64,000 nucleotides of DNA from positions 17,349,337-17,413,336 of the forward strand of contig CM057154.1 in the NCBI GenBank assembly GCA_029962745.1, written 5' to 3'. This DNA comes from Echinometra lucunter. Taxonomy: Eukaryota > Echinodermata > Echinoidea > Camarodonta > Echinometridae. The notes beneath the pieces were generated by a model. The model did not search any database. It worked only from the letters and a program-made list of their open reading frames with translations, and was not told the DNA's origin. The position numbers and the translations under genes were made by a program. This document shows positions 25,101 through 36,265 of the stretch, piece after piece (positions within the stretch are counted from its first letter, which is position 1; each line of letters starts with the position of its first letter).

Positions 25101-28100
25101 CAACACTTTGTGATAAGAGTTTAATCCATCATTGTCAATTAAAATCTAATCTTCAGTTCCATACCTCTTACCTAATCTTATTGAATAATTCAGGACCAGG
25201 TTGATAGTAGCTTGGGAAAGAACAGATGGTGTATGGTTCGACATACTGACCACCAAGTACTTTTTGGATACAAATAGTGGCGTATCCAAAGTAGAGCTGA
25301 CTCATGGCCCTTTCCCCGTTTGACAGACAACCCCCCCCCCCCCCCATAAAGAAAAGATAAATAAAATGAATAAAATAAATGATTAAATAAATGAATAAAA
25401 TCAAATAAAATAAAAATGAATAAATGAATAAGTAAATAAACTGAAACAAAAGTCAACAAGAGGAAAAACATAACAAGTAAAACAAAAAGAACGACAACAA
25501 CTAATGTAAAAATTGAAATGAAACCTGGCTTTGGGTCTATTTACGCTGGTCATTGACAATGTTCATTTCGCATGAAGGGGGATGAAGTCCCCTTCCCAAA
25601 TGTTGATCAAAGGTGGATGTAGTTTGCTGGCACAAACCCTGGTCCGTCGAAACACGTTTATAGAGGTCTGAGGAGGAGACTAAAGGAGGTCAGTGGGGAT
25701 CATGTACTATAGCTGCTCCTATACTGACCCAGCCAGTTGGCACTTTGGCTAGGCTCTTCTTAAGACGCAGTGGATTTGAATAGAGTGTCAAGTATAGGGT
25801 CTGTGCCTGTAGACTAAGGTGGATGTGCCTTGTTGAATTGTATTGTTGAATCCAGTTTCGAATTTTCACGCTTGGATGGGCATATTTATTTCAGAAGGTC
25901 CGAACAAGAAAACTGCAAAACTAGAGCAAGAAGCCATCAAGACCTCATACGCATCGGGGGAAATTTTCACCCCCCCCCCCCCCCCTCTCCCTTCTCCTTT
26001 TTAGACTCCAATTTTAGATTTTCAAATAATTTGATCAATATTTATTTTCTTACTTGTTTTTATTGAAAACAAGTACAAAAGTTTCACCCAAATTGTGGCC
26101 ACATCGTTCAATCCAATTGCACATCTTAAAGAGGGTTAATAGGCTATTTGTTTAGTTTAATATGTGAAAGAATAGTTTCTATTAAAGGTGTTTTTAACAA
26201 AAAGTCTTCGTTACAAACGTGTCCGCTATCTTTCTGTGATGAGTGAAATTTATCAACAAACCTCATCAGCCATGCTGATCTCGAGTTCCCTCAGCCATTG
26301 CCTATGTTCGTCAGTCGAGGGGGTCACACGAAGCACTTGGTATCTGTACATAAAGAGAATAATCCTAGCTTTAATCGAAATCGTTCATTTTTTTGTAAAT
26401 AAGTGAGCATGAAAATGTTACGAATCTTATGCATATTCAAAATAATGATGGACTAATTTGAGGTGCGCATTATGCAGTGCGAGTCGCCGAGCAAAAAAAA
26501 GCAAGAAAATTTACTAAACATTTGTGCGTAAGGAGTTTCATTTTGAGTTGTGTTTTCTTGCTGTTGTCAGACTAATTTTGCACATGACCGTACGCAGGGG
26601 GGGGGGGGGGGTGGCAGTTACCGCCAGAAATTTTCGGACCCCCTTTTTAAAAGATATATTTTCCAAAAATTCCTCCCAAAGTGTCCACTTGATCGTTCAG
26701 TTTCAACATGTTCAATTCTAAAAGTGCAAAAGTTCCCTCACCTCCCCTCACACATCCTCCCGCACTCGGTCCCTCCGTTCCCTCGCTTTCACGTTCCCTT
26801 GAATATTGAACATAATTATCTCCTCCCCCCCCCCCCCTTGGAAAAAAATTCCTGCATACGGCCTTGGATTTCCATGAGAGTATGTAAATGCTTTGCATCT
26901 TGACAATAATCAGTGAGGTTTTGCAGAATATGAACCAAAAAAGTGAGTTAACCATCGAAGAATGTCCACTTGTGTGCACAGTATATCACAAATAAATCTA
27001 CACTATATGCCTGACCGGATAATGTTTTGTCCAGTCATGGGTTACTAGTAAGCCAATTTCTCGAAATATTGGCATTTTATATAGAATTAAATATCTTGTA
27101 CCTGGCAAAATATCATATATTTTATACAATACTCTTATTCTACCCTACGTTTCATATTATGATATTCTCCGGGCAATATCCAGTAGTGCCACAAATACAA
27201 TTCTATTGTTACAAAGGAAATAGATTCGTATATGTGCTGGAGCTGGTTTCCGTGATCACACACGCCCCCTGTTTATTGAGCTTCAAAGCCTGACTGTTAA
27301 TGATATCCATTTTCTTCCAACTTCCCTTTTTATGTATCGCTTTAATAACAAATTGTTGCCCACTTCCTTTTCTTCTAAGTTTCACCAAAATAATGCTATT
27401 CATACCTATCCCACAAGACAAGCAACTAAGCCCCTTTCACAATTGGCGCCTCACTCGTGCGATAATTTTTTTTTTCGAAAATATTTTTTCCGTCCTGTTG
27501 TAGAAGTGTTGTCTTTGAGTCGCAAGCAATATATAAAATCGTACGAGAGGTGAACGACCACTGCACCAGGATACAACAGTCGTGAGACGTAATCGTGCGA
27601 TTATTTTCATGTTTCCGGGTGCAACAGTCGTACAACGGCTGCAACGGTTGAACGATGATGCGACCAAGTCGCACGACATATGCGTTTTGTAGCGCCATAT
27701 GTCGCGCGACCTAGCGACCCGTTGTACGACTACTACAACCGATCGTACAAGGCTACGACCCATTGTGCGACACACCGCACCACCTGTCGCGCGAGGTGTT
27801 GGCCTATAAATACGACACGCGATGCGACTTTCTTCATTACAACCGCTGATGCCTGACGAGATGCCTGCTACAGTGAACAAGACACAACCAAAATACAAGC
27901 ATCGGCATGGCCCCAAAGAAGTCAAGGAAAAAGAGGAAAAATCAGCCTGATGAGGAGGAAGGGCCCCAGCCTATACCCGTGGCCGAGGAGAAAGCTACTG
28001 CTTCTGTCATAGCTGGTGATGAGGGTGATGAATTTGGTGAAGCCCAGACCGAGGATGATGAAATGCTGCAGGAAGGGGGCCAAGATCCACCAGCCGCCGC

Positions 28101-31100
28101 CAGTGATGAGAACAACGTGACAGATGGCCATGCTACCTGCGGTATCACCAAAGCCATGGAGCAGGAGCTGGCCGAGTTTTTCGCTGACAATGAGTTCATC
28201 TACGACAAGAGCAAGGTGGACTTCAAAAACTCTAAGAAGAAGGAGCGCAAGTACATGGAGATGGCGGAAAAGCTGGGAGTCACCGGTAAGTAGTAGCTGA
28301 AAAATATGCACATTCCGATTTATTGATGATGTTTATTAGTTAAACATGCCAATTTTTTGGATGTTGACTAATTTCTTGCTTCTACATTTTGTATATTTTC
28401 AGTGGCCGACATCAGACTATGGTATAAAAGCCAGAGGACCATCCTGGGGAAGATGAAGACCGCTGGAAAGAAGAGTGGTCAGAAGGCCATCGTCCTTACC
28501 CCCAGGCAGAGATGGGTCAATAACAACCTTGGTTTTCTGACGAAGCACATAGTCCATCGGTCACAGGGCTGCCAACTGGGCCACCTCAGTGGCCGAATTA
28601 CTGAAGCCGCCTCCGACGAAGAGGGTTTAGATGAGGAGGGTCCAGATGCCAGCCAAGCACCCAGCTCCAACCAAGTCTCCAGCCAGGGGGCTGCACCTCC
28701 CAAGAAGAGGCAGAAGAGGGGGTCGCCCACCGATGTGGACAAGGCCCTCCTGGAATTCATCAGAACATCCACCGAGCAGACGGCCATCCGGAGCCAGGTG
28801 GATGCGGCACTCACCCAAGGCGCTGACGAGAGGCAGGCCTGGCTAGAATGGATGCTGCAGGCCGTCCGCCCACTCCCAAGACCCCTCTGGCGAGAGTTCA
28901 CCAGGGACACTTTCAACTTGGTGAGCCGCTACCAGGATCGGGCGGACCACCTTTCCACCACCCCAGTATCTCGCCCCAGCACTCCCCAGATGATCCAGCC
29001 ACTCAGGCCTCAGTCAGCGCCGATCGGCTTCACCCAGGACGCTCCACCTGCTTCCTTCCTTGGGATGCTCGGGCCAAGCAGCACCTGGACCCCTCAGAAC
29101 CCTCAGGGAGGATTTCAGCAGCCCAATTTACAGGCCCCCTTCCAGCAGCAGCGTGCCCCCTTCCAGCAGCAGCACCCCCACTTCCAGCAAAAACAGCAGG
29201 CCCCCTTTCAGCAGCAGCAGCAAGGAGGCAGCAACAGCGCCAACACATCAATCATCACCCAGTTGAACTTGTCAGATGAAGAAGATGAACAGTGAACTTT
29301 TGTTAGGATTGTTTTTATTGTTACTTGACGAACTCTCTCAACTCAAATTATAATTTGACTATTTTGGAACATTTATTTCAAACTTTTTAAACATTTACTC
29401 GGTGAATAGAATTCATTTTCGTTAACAAAATGTCTTGGAAAAAATATATAATTTTTAAAACAACATGATTAATGACAATATAAAATTTGTTATATCTGTA
29501 CATCTTTTTTATTCTCATAAATCACGTTTTTTCAAAAATGTTCTTTTTTTTTATATTTCAAATACATGCCATTAAAGGAGAATCAACTTTTATTATTTCA
29601 AACATTTTATTGTCAAAGAAATTTTTGTTTAAAATAAATGTTGACATGATCATTCATTTCTTCTTTGAAATGACTCATTCCACTAAATCAAGGAGGCAGC
29701 AACAGCGCCGTCACATCAATCATCATCCATTTGAACTTGTCAGACTTGTCAAATAAAGAAAATGAACAGTGAACTTTTGTTTGGATTGTTATTGTTACTT
29801 GATGAACTCTCTCAATTTAATTTACAACTGACCCATTTTGGAACATTTATTTCAAACTTTATTTTAAACATTAACATGGTCAATAAAATTAATTATCGTT
29901 AATAAAATGTCTTTGAAAAATATATATCATGTTTAAAACAACATGATTAATGACAAAAGAAAATATGTTAAATCTGTACATCTTTTTTATTCTCATAAAT
30001 CACATTTTTTCAAACATGTTCTCCTTCATTATTTTATTTCAAACACATGTTATTAAGGAGAGTTAACTTTTTAAATTTCAAACTACCTTTCGATGTAAAA
30101 GTAATGTATGTTTAAAATAACTGTTGACATGGTCATTCATTTCTACTTTGAAATGATTCATTCCACAAAATCATGATCGAAGTTTACATGCCATTTTTAT
30201 GGCAGAGTCTGTGCTGTATCCCAAGTAGTGCGCCAAGTGGCAGTCTATATCATGTGTTGTTGCCAGGGCAGGCTTCCAACTGGACTGTTGTAGTAGTACT
30301 TCAGGTAAGTTCTCAGCTTCTTGCCCTTTTTGTTTGCCTGGTAGCCTCCGCCAACTCGTTCAACATCCTGCAGAACTGCTGCGTTTCTCCATGCCCCAGG
30401 GATGTGGTTGCCCAACTCATCTTCATGGTCAACGTCAATGTTCTGAAGCCCAGGAAAACGATCTCTCATTAGGTTGTGGAGGCACATGCAGGCCATAATG
30501 ACTGTCCTGGCTTTTTCTGGATCAAGCTGTAGGGTACTCAACAAGCATCTCCAGCGATGGGCAAGGATGCCAAAGCTGTTCTCCACCACACGGCGAGCCC
30601 TCGAGAGACGGTAGTTGAAGATTCTCTCCTCGTCGGTCTGCTCACGGTTGGAGTACGGCTTCTGCATCCATGTCCTGAGAGGGAAGGCGTCGTCCCCAAT
30701 TAAGAAGTAAGGGGTGTCTCGGTCATCATCTGGCAGGGGCTCTGGATCTGGCAGGCCAAGAGTACCATTCTCCAGTCCACGTCTCAGCGGGCTGTGGTTG
30801 AAGACCTGGGCATCCGATGATGAACCGGGATTACCAACGTCAGCCCAGAGGAACTTGTAATTGCCATCAACTAGGGCCAAGAGGATGAGGCTGTAGAAAC
30901 CCTTGTAGTTGTAGTAGATCGTACCAGAGCCTGGTGGATTTCTGATGGCCACGTGTTTTCCGTCCAAGGCTCCGCAGACATGATGGAAGTTCCATCTGTC
31001 AGCGTAAGTCCGGGCCACTTCTCTCCATTCATCTGGGGTAGTTGGACAGGAAAATACTTCATCTTGGTATTCACTGATGATGGCCTGGCACACCTCTGGT

Positions 31101-34100
31101 ATAAACAGAGAGATGGTATTATGGGCAACACGGAAGGCATACTGCAGGGTTTTGTAGCTGTTGCCGGTCGCAAGATATCTCAAGGTGATGGCCAGTTTGA
31201 GCCCAGGATCCAGTGGCTGCCGGTAGCGATAGGACTTCTCTATCCTCGGAGTGATGCGCTGCAACAGTTCAAGGAACGTTTCTGGTGGCATCCTCATGTA
31301 GTTCAGGAAGTCACCCTGACATTCTCTCTGCAACTCCGTCATCAGATTATCATACTGTCCAAACAGCACACGTCTCTCAATCCAGGGTTTGACCCACCAC
31401 CTTCTTCTTTGCCTTGCATGTCTTTGACGTCTACGGATGAGTAAGGCCATCAATATGACATGTCTGTCTTGAACGTTTTGGATTTGCCTTCTCAGACTTA
31501 GCAAATGCAAGAGCCTCCCAGGAGCTATTGGTCGAGCAGCAGCCATGTTTACAGTATGGATGGTCCAGACATTTGGGATGAAAGCTCAGGAGTTCTCGAG
31601 CTTATATTGGGGGTGAAACAAACTCGTACAACGTTGCAAAGGGGGCAAGACAGGTCTTCCAATAGTCTTAGGGTGGTACAACGGACTCGTACGACAGGAT
31701 GCATCATCGTACGACATGAAAATACTCGTGCAACACTCGTTCGGGGTCTTACGAGTGCGTGCAAAGTCGCACAACACTCGTACTGCCTGTCGTGCAATTA
31801 TTTTTCATCGCGTCAGTCGCTCAAAATATCGGAGCAGCACGGTTTTTTTTTCCCGACCGAGATGCGACCATTTTGTCGCATCTGGATCGTACAATAAGTG
31901 GTACAACGGCTACAACGAGTCGTACAACGGGAAAAATTTCGAGTCGCAAGCCGTTGTACTGTGTTTGCTCAAAAGTCTATCAGACATAACGGTCCCGATG
32001 TCTGGAATTCTCTACCTAATGACACTCGAAATTTATTAACCGCGTGCAATCCTTCAAAAGTGCAGTTAAGCGCCTGCTTATCTCAAAGTTGTGATTACTG
32101 TTTCACAGTCATTGTTGTTGTTTTTTTCTCATGCTTATGCTCAGTATAAGATCATTTTCATTTCTAATAGTAAGACCTTTCATACTTATTTTTGTTCATG
32201 TTTACGTTTCAATTTTCGGGCAGAACAGTTTATCCTATATCCTTAAATGTTGTGTAAGTTAATTTATCTAGTTTAGTTAGTAGTTAATAGTTAGTTTGAC
32301 TTTAGTTCCCCCCCCCCCTCAACCACTTATGAAAATATGGGGGGGGGGGGGGTTGATGGTAAGGTATGGCAACGTCTCAAGCATTAAGCTTATATTGCCA
32401 TACCTCTGTATGTTTCTCTATTATTTACAAAGTTACACGTATATTGATCTCTTTTTCTCTCTCTTTTTTTTTTTTGTTGTGCTTATGACTGTTTGCTGCG
32501 ATAATAATCATTCTATGTAATCCGTTGAACCATACCGAAATAAATGAATAAATAAACAACAAATAAACAACTATACTGTTGATCGAAAAAGTGAATAAAA
32601 TGTCTCTACGCTAAGCAAGAAAATGCCTCATTTTGGGAAATTTGCCTTGACGAACGGAGAAACCGTCGTATCTCAACGTTAACCAACGCATAGACAATGA
32701 TAGAAGAGAGGTTGAATTTAGAATGGGGGTGGGATGAAGTTCTGATCCCACCTCTCCTTCACAGGATGGATACCTAGTGACCCTACCTGACAAACAGATA
32801 TTTACATGTATAAGGCTCAAATTTATTTTCGACTACCGGAGAAGATTCCCAACTCGATGACTATTTATAGAGGGTTGAACGTTGAAGAAGTTGATGTCTG
32901 GTGTCTATCAGGGTTATAATCAACCTATTTGAATAAATTAGATGATGCAATCCGTATACCATCACTGTAATGTTATACCCCCGTGGCTGATTTAGCATAA
33001 ATGATGCAATCATGCGGACGATTTGGAGTGCTTAATTCAAGAGTGTCGTCAGAATGTGTTAGCATTTTCTGTCTGGAGTCAAATTTGGAAGGATGAGATA
33101 AAGAGGGATAAGATGGGAAGAGAGAGGAGGAAAGGAGGAAGAAAGGGCGTCTGTTTGGAGCCAGAAGGGCGTTAAGACTGTATTGTTTTGTTGTTCTTTT
33201 TATATATGTATTTTATTACATATGGAAATTCAAATGTATCAGCTTTTAGCTGCAATCTTGAATGTTCTAGAATTGTTGTTCCCTCTATTCATTTAAAGCC
33301 AAAGTTAAGACGATGTTACTATCAGAATATTCGAGGTAAAACTTCTTTGTCAACTCTTCAGTCTTTTTCACAATGTCATCCTTTTAATCATTTCAATCAT
33401 TACCAGTATCATTATCATCATCACTGTTATCATCATCATCATTACCATCGTCATATTCCTTTTAATTTCGGATTTCAGTTAACCATTCTGCTGATTAAAC
33501 ATGTTATCTAAACACAAAACAAAAAATAAGTTCCCCCTAAAACATATCCCTGTGTTTTTTTCGATCAGGAACCTTTGATGAAATCTGAATAAAGAATCAT
33601 GTAGCTACACTTCTCAGCTACATTGTCTGGAAAATTCAGGGCAAAGCCTTCATTCATGCTTCATTGAACGCTACAAATATGCAAAATTGTCATTTTTGAA
33701 GTTCAAAAGCCTCGTGCCATGACTTTGATTCAGTGATATAGGAACATACTTTAAGTTTTCTGCGTTTGAAGGCATGCAACATAAATTTTAATTGTTACCA
33801 AACATGCCAAATAAGTTGTGAACCAAATTTCATCCTTGAGTGAGCAAGAGGTGTAAATGGCAAAAACTGCAGTTTTTTACATCTTTTGCGCGGTGAATTT
33901 GATCTAATGCGGAGGAATTCATGTTTTAGAAGGGTGTTTGCAACTTTTGCGATTGATACCCATCAATTCACGGTTGAATGAACACATAATAAAAACAAAA
34001 TATCACCATTTTGAAATTATCCAGTAATTATTGCCTTATTTTTGTGCACTAAAAATCTTATTAATAACATTTCTAGCATGTCTACATGACCGGTACATGT

Positions 34101-36265
34101 ATCAATGATCTCATGGCATTTAATTGAAATTTCAGGCTTCAATGAGCACGTGGGACTCGAAAAGCTCTTCTTTCACCTATCGAGCAAAATTCAATTGCTT
34201 AATGTGGGTACCCATGATAAGTCTTCTTGGGGAGTTCGTCTGATTTGATTTTCGTCGAAATTCCGACCTCTTATCCTTCAGGAAGCAAATGAGACGAGAA
34301 AATTTTGCAAATGAGGTGAAAGTTTAGGGCGTTGTCCCTACTCCGTGCCGCATCGGATAGTTAATTTGGCGTAAGATCCTTTTAGTTAGTGACCTCAGGG
34401 AGATATGTGCCAAATTTCATGAAAGAACTCGCAGTAGATCGAACAATAATCATCGATGAAAATAGATTTCATTTTTTTTTTCCCCATCCATTCACACTAT
34501 GCAGAGTTAGGGAGCAGAATCTTAACAAACGTGAAAGTTGGCTTATTTTCATCGATGATTATTGTTCATTCTACTGGGAGTTATTTCATGAAAATTAGCA
34601 CACATCTTCAGGAGGCCATTAACTATCAGGATCTTGCACCAAATTAAGTATCCGATGCGGCACGGAGCAGGGACAACGCCCTGAACTTTCACCTCATTTG
34701 CATAATTTTCTTGTCTCTTTTGCTCACTGAAGCGTAAGAGATCGCGATTTGGATGAAAATCAAATCAGAGGAACTCCCCAAGAAGACTTATGATAATTAA
34801 CCACATTAAGCAATTGAATTTTGGTCGATAGGTGAAGGAAGAGCTTTTCCAGTCCCACGTGCTCATTGAAGCGTGAGCTTTCAATTAAATGCCATGAGAT
34901 CATTGATACATGTACACCGGTCATATAAACATGCTAAAAATGTTATCAATAAGATTTTCAATGCACAAAAATAAGGCAATAATTACTGGATGATTTCAAT
35001 ATGGTGATATTTTGTTTTTATTGTGTGTTCATTCAACCGTGAATTGATAGGTATCCATTGCAAAAGTTGCAAACACCCTTCCAAAACATGAATTCCTCCG
35101 CATTAGATCAAATTCACCGCGCAAAAGATGTCAAAACTGCAGTTGTTGTTGTTGTTGTTGTTGTTGTTGGTTTTTTTTTTTTGCCATTTTCACATCTTGC
35201 TCACTCAAGCATGAAATTTGGTGCACAACTCATTTGGCATGTTTGGTAACGAATAAGATTTATGCAGAAACGCAGAAAACTTAAATTATGTTCCGATATC
35301 ACTGCATTAAAGTCATGGCACGACGCTTGTGAACTTCCAAAAAAAAATGACAATTTGCATATTTGTCGTGTTCACTGAAGCGTGACTGAAGGGTCTGCCC
35401 TGAATTTTCCAGGAAATGCAGCTGAGAAGTGTAGCTACATGATTCTTTATTCAGATTTCATCAAAGGTTCCTGATAGAAAAAAAATACAGGAATATGTTT
35501 TAGGGGAACTTATTTTTTGTTTTGTGTTTATTTTGTAATATTTGTTTGGGGCTGCCATATCTTCTAGCAAATTGCTTACAGTGGCAGTCCTTTTTCCGCA
35601 AATGATTTTATGTTTGATAAATTACAATGATTTGACAATTTATCATTTAGTGTTTGTTTTTTAAATGATTGTTATATAATTATACTTGCTTATTTCAAAT
35701 TCAGGTTTTATTTCCAACATAACACTATACATAAAATATCTTTTTTCTTTTCTTTTTTAACAAAAATATCGTAAATTAACGCATATTAATTTTTGTCTCT
35801 TTTTATTAACATCAAAACAATTATCAAAATCAAAATCAAAATCAAAACAATTATGATTCATTGTCAAAAATTTCTTTTGTATTTAATTTTAAACATTTCA
35901 CCGGTCGAAAAATGTTGTATTTATATGAATGCAGAAGAAAATAAATAAAAATGAAATAAAATCTTTGACGTAACATTGCTATGCATTACAAGTAATTTCT
36001 TATGAATAATCTGTTTCGTTCTGTTGTTTGGTGTGCATTTTCATGCAAAATGAAATAAATAAATGAAATAATACATGAATGATTGATGATTAAAGAAAAT
36101 GTACCATTTCAGCACAGATTGGCAAGTAGATGAAATTTGGAGAGCGGGAATGGATACGGAGGAAAGGGAACAAATTGAAGACGAGAATCATTGAACTTAC
36201 CCGTTGTAGTCCCTGGCCGCTAGGGCCGAAACGACACAAGCTAGAACAACGAAAAAGCTCCTCAT
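18786..36265 (-). CDS. Secreted M14 zinc carboxypeptidase (CPA/CPB type), eight exons, C-terminus missing
   Basis: Exons on the minus strand: 36265-36201, 26343-26262, 23917-23684, 23383-23279, 21958-21848, 21109-20996, 20173-20074 and 19003-18786. Every junction is GT-AG and in phase, giving 343 residues. Residues 1-17 are a signal peptide ([17 protein letters not shown]). Residues 18 to about 110 are the activation propeptide. The catalytic domain follows with Zn ligands H183 and E186 (GGIHAREW), R242 in WRKTR, N262-R263 in DPNRNW and zinc ligand H318 in DWHSYSQ. The usual precursor is about 415 residues, so some 75 residues are absent, including the tyrosine lid, the specificity pocket residue and the ELR catalytic Glu. 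They may lie in the gap at 17618-18117. A- or B-type specificity therefore cannot be assigned. Expected role: extracellular or digestive removal of C-terminal residues. Intron 1 (9.9 kb) holds nested transposons. Confidence 0.9.
19187..19333. mobile_element. MITE, GGCCCCGTTTCAC ends, copy 1
   Basis: Inverted ends GGCCCCGTTTCA and TGAAATGGGGCC enclose the core CTTGCATCTGATTGGCTGAG. A second copy lies in opposite orientation at 19442. Confidence 0.8.
19442..19590. mobile_element. MITE, GGGCCCCATTTCA ends, copy 2 (inverted)
   Basis: Reverse-complement copy of 19187-19333 with the core CAGCCAATCAGATGCAAGG. A related core also occurs at 49870-49890. Confidence 0.8.
20202..20439. mobile_element. 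Foldback MITE with ACACTGTAAAAAAATATT ends
   Basis: The ends ACACTGTAAAAAAATATT and AATATTTTTAAAAGTGT are inverted, next to TA. The arms include GTTGGACACATAATAACC and its partner. It starts about 30 bp upstream of the acceptor of carboxypeptidase exon 7. Confidence 0.75.
22349..22695. mobile_element. Foldback element with an internal tRNA-like segment
   Basis: The ends GATAGTTCCTGCCTGTCGC and GCGAGAGGCAGGAACTATC are inverted. Further in, CGTCATAGAAATGAATATGT pairs with ACATATTCATTTCTGTGACG. The loop carries the tRNA-like sequence at 22485-22561. Confidence 0.7.
22485..22561 (+). repeat. tRNA-like segment (A and B box)
   Basis: AGCTAATTGGGTTGCGC resembles an A box and GAGATCGAATCC a B box, about 40 bp apart. 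The stems are imperfect, so it is a tRNA relic or promoter-bearing repeat, not a working tRNA. Confidence 0.5.
22870..23145 (+). mobile_element. tRNA-derived SINE
   Basis: The head has an A box (TGGCAAAGTTGGTAAGAGC) and a B box (GTGAGTTCGATTCCCAC). The body includes GGGTGTTAAATGG, CACCTCTGGGGTAA and GTAAGCGCCTTGATCATCC. It ends in a TTATTATCATTATCATTA tail. The layout is a standard tRNA-type SINE. Confidence 0.8.
26588..26861. mobile_element. MITE with CCGTACGCAGG ends and G/C runs
   Basis: CCGTACGCAGG followed by a G run is mirrored by a C run and CCTGCATACGG. The interior has no coding signal. It lies in carboxypeptidase intron 1. Confidence 0.65.
27040..27430 (+). mobile_element. LINE reverse transcriptase C-terminal fragment, left half
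   Basis: The frame reads [19 protein letters not shown], then [13 protein letters not shown], then [18 protein letters not shown], and ends IHTYPTRQA, the usual thumb and tail blocks of CR1/Rex1-like reverse transcriptases. One in-frame TAG interrupts it. The upstream polymerase core is not seen, so the copy is 5'-truncated or decayed. It is cut by the Harbinger element and continues at about 31945. Confidence 0.8.
27907..29295 (+). CDS. Harbinger-associated MADF/Myb-like DNA-binding protein
   Basis: Two exons, 27907-28285 and 28403-29295, are joined across a 117-bp GT-AG intron (CACCG|GTAAGT ... TTTTCAG|TGGCC), giving 423 residues. Residues 1-80 are basic, then acidic and disordered. The MADF-like domain spans about residues 88-150 and crosses the intron: [10 protein letters not shown], then a [15 protein letters not shown] helix, then [13 protein letters not shown] basic RP(Q/R)-type stretch and an S/P-rich linker follow. 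The C-terminus (about 360-410) is rich in FQQQ repeats and ends in an acidic DEEDEQ. In Harbinger elements this second protein binds the transposon ends and helps bring the transposase to the nucleus. Both exons are open with no frame damage, so the gene may be functional. Confidence 0.85.
29222..30172 (+). repeat. Diverged tandem duplication of the MADF gene 3' end
   Basis: Bases 29222-29689 (last codons, stop and 3' flank of the MADF gene) are repeated at 29690-30172. Both start CAAGGAGGCAGCAACAGCGC and both contain a GAACAGTGAACTTTTGTT stop region and TGTACATCTTTTTTATTCTC. The second copy has many substitutions and small indels, so it is not recent. The coding piece of the second copy is not joined to an open frame. 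Confidence 0.8.
30245..31546 (-). CDS. Harbinger transposase (HARBI1-like DDE nuclease), intact
   Basis: This is a single open frame of 433 residues starting [11 protein letters not shown] helical region at about 85-160 precedes the DDE_4-type nuclease core. The likely catalytic residues are D195 (GALDGKHVA), D285 (LIGDDAFPL) and E322 ([11 protein letters not shown]); the family blocks [16 protein letters not shown] and [10 protein letters not shown] are also present. Length and motif order match full-length Harbinger nucleases. There are no stops or frameshifts. It faces the MADF gene tail to tail, 950 bp apart. Domesticated HARBI1 genes also exist in animals, but the partner gene and the LINE insertion site argue for a recent mobile copy. 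Confidence 0.92.
   Translation of the reverse strand: MAAARPIAPGRLLHLLSLRRQIQNVQDRHVILMALLIRRRQRHARQRRRWWVKPWIERRVLFGQYDNLMTELQRECQGDFLNYMRMPPETFLELLQRITPRIEKSYRYRQPLDPGLKLAITLRYLATGNSYKTLQYAFRVAHNTISLFIPEVCQAIISEYQDEVFSCPTTPDEWREVARTYADRWNFHHVCGALDGKHVAIRNPPGSGTIYYNYKGFYSLILLALVDGNYKFLWADVGNPGSSSDAQVFNHSPLRRGLENGTLGLPDPEPLPDDDRDTPYFLIGDDAFPLRTWMQKPYSNREQTDEERIFNYRLSRARRVVENSFGILAHRWRCLLSTLQLDPEKARTVIMACMCLHNLMRDRFPGLQNIDVDHEDELGNHIPGAWRNAAVLQDVERVGGGYQANKKGKKLRTYLKYYYNSPVGSLPWQQHMI
31945..32570 (+). mobile_element. LINE fragment, right half and 3' end
   Basis: The frame resumes as [20 protein letters not shown], the block that follows TRQA in these enzymes. A one-base shift leads into [14 protein letters not shown] and a stop near 32089. 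The 3' UTR continues to an AAATAAAC-type repeat tail at about 32540-32570. A short C/G-run palindrome at 32307-32356 is probably a small secondary insertion. Confidence 0.75.
33509..35530. mobile_element. 2-kb foldback (long inverted repeat) element
   Basis: The left end (TAAACACAAAACAAAAAATA) is mirrored at the right end near 35511-35530. The arms are each about 900-950 bp and meet near 34520; sequences such as the CCGATGCGGCACGGAG-type segment near 34660 and its complement near 34345 show the pairing. No coding frame is seen. It lies in intron 1 of the carboxypeptidase gene, about 670 bp from exon 1. Confidence 0.8.

Larger units (their letters stand above)
27430..31957. mobile_element. Harbinger-type DNA transposon with two genes (ends approximate)
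   Basis: The element carries two convergent genes: a MADF DNA-binding protein (+) and a DDE nuclease of the HARBI1 type (-). This is the standard autonomous Harbinger layout. It interrupts a LINE reverse transcriptase frame, which fixes the ends to within about 20-30 bases. A weak inverted similarity is seen between about 27445-27475 and 31928-31957; a clean terminal inverted repeat and a 3-bp target duplication could not be confirmed. Both flanks (27545-27795 and 31620-31950) are dense in short CGTACGAC/GTTGTACGA-like motifs in both orientations. Confidence 0.8.

Noticed and set aside
25168..25471. Open frame with [20 protein letters not shown] on the minus strand, considered as a carboxypeptidase exon
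   Set aside because: Exons 2 and 3 of that gene join in phase without it, and the upstream part is low complexity.
27437..27925. 162-codon minus-strand open frame
   Set aside because: It overlaps the subterminal motif array of the Harbinger element and the start of the MADF gene, and shows no domain.
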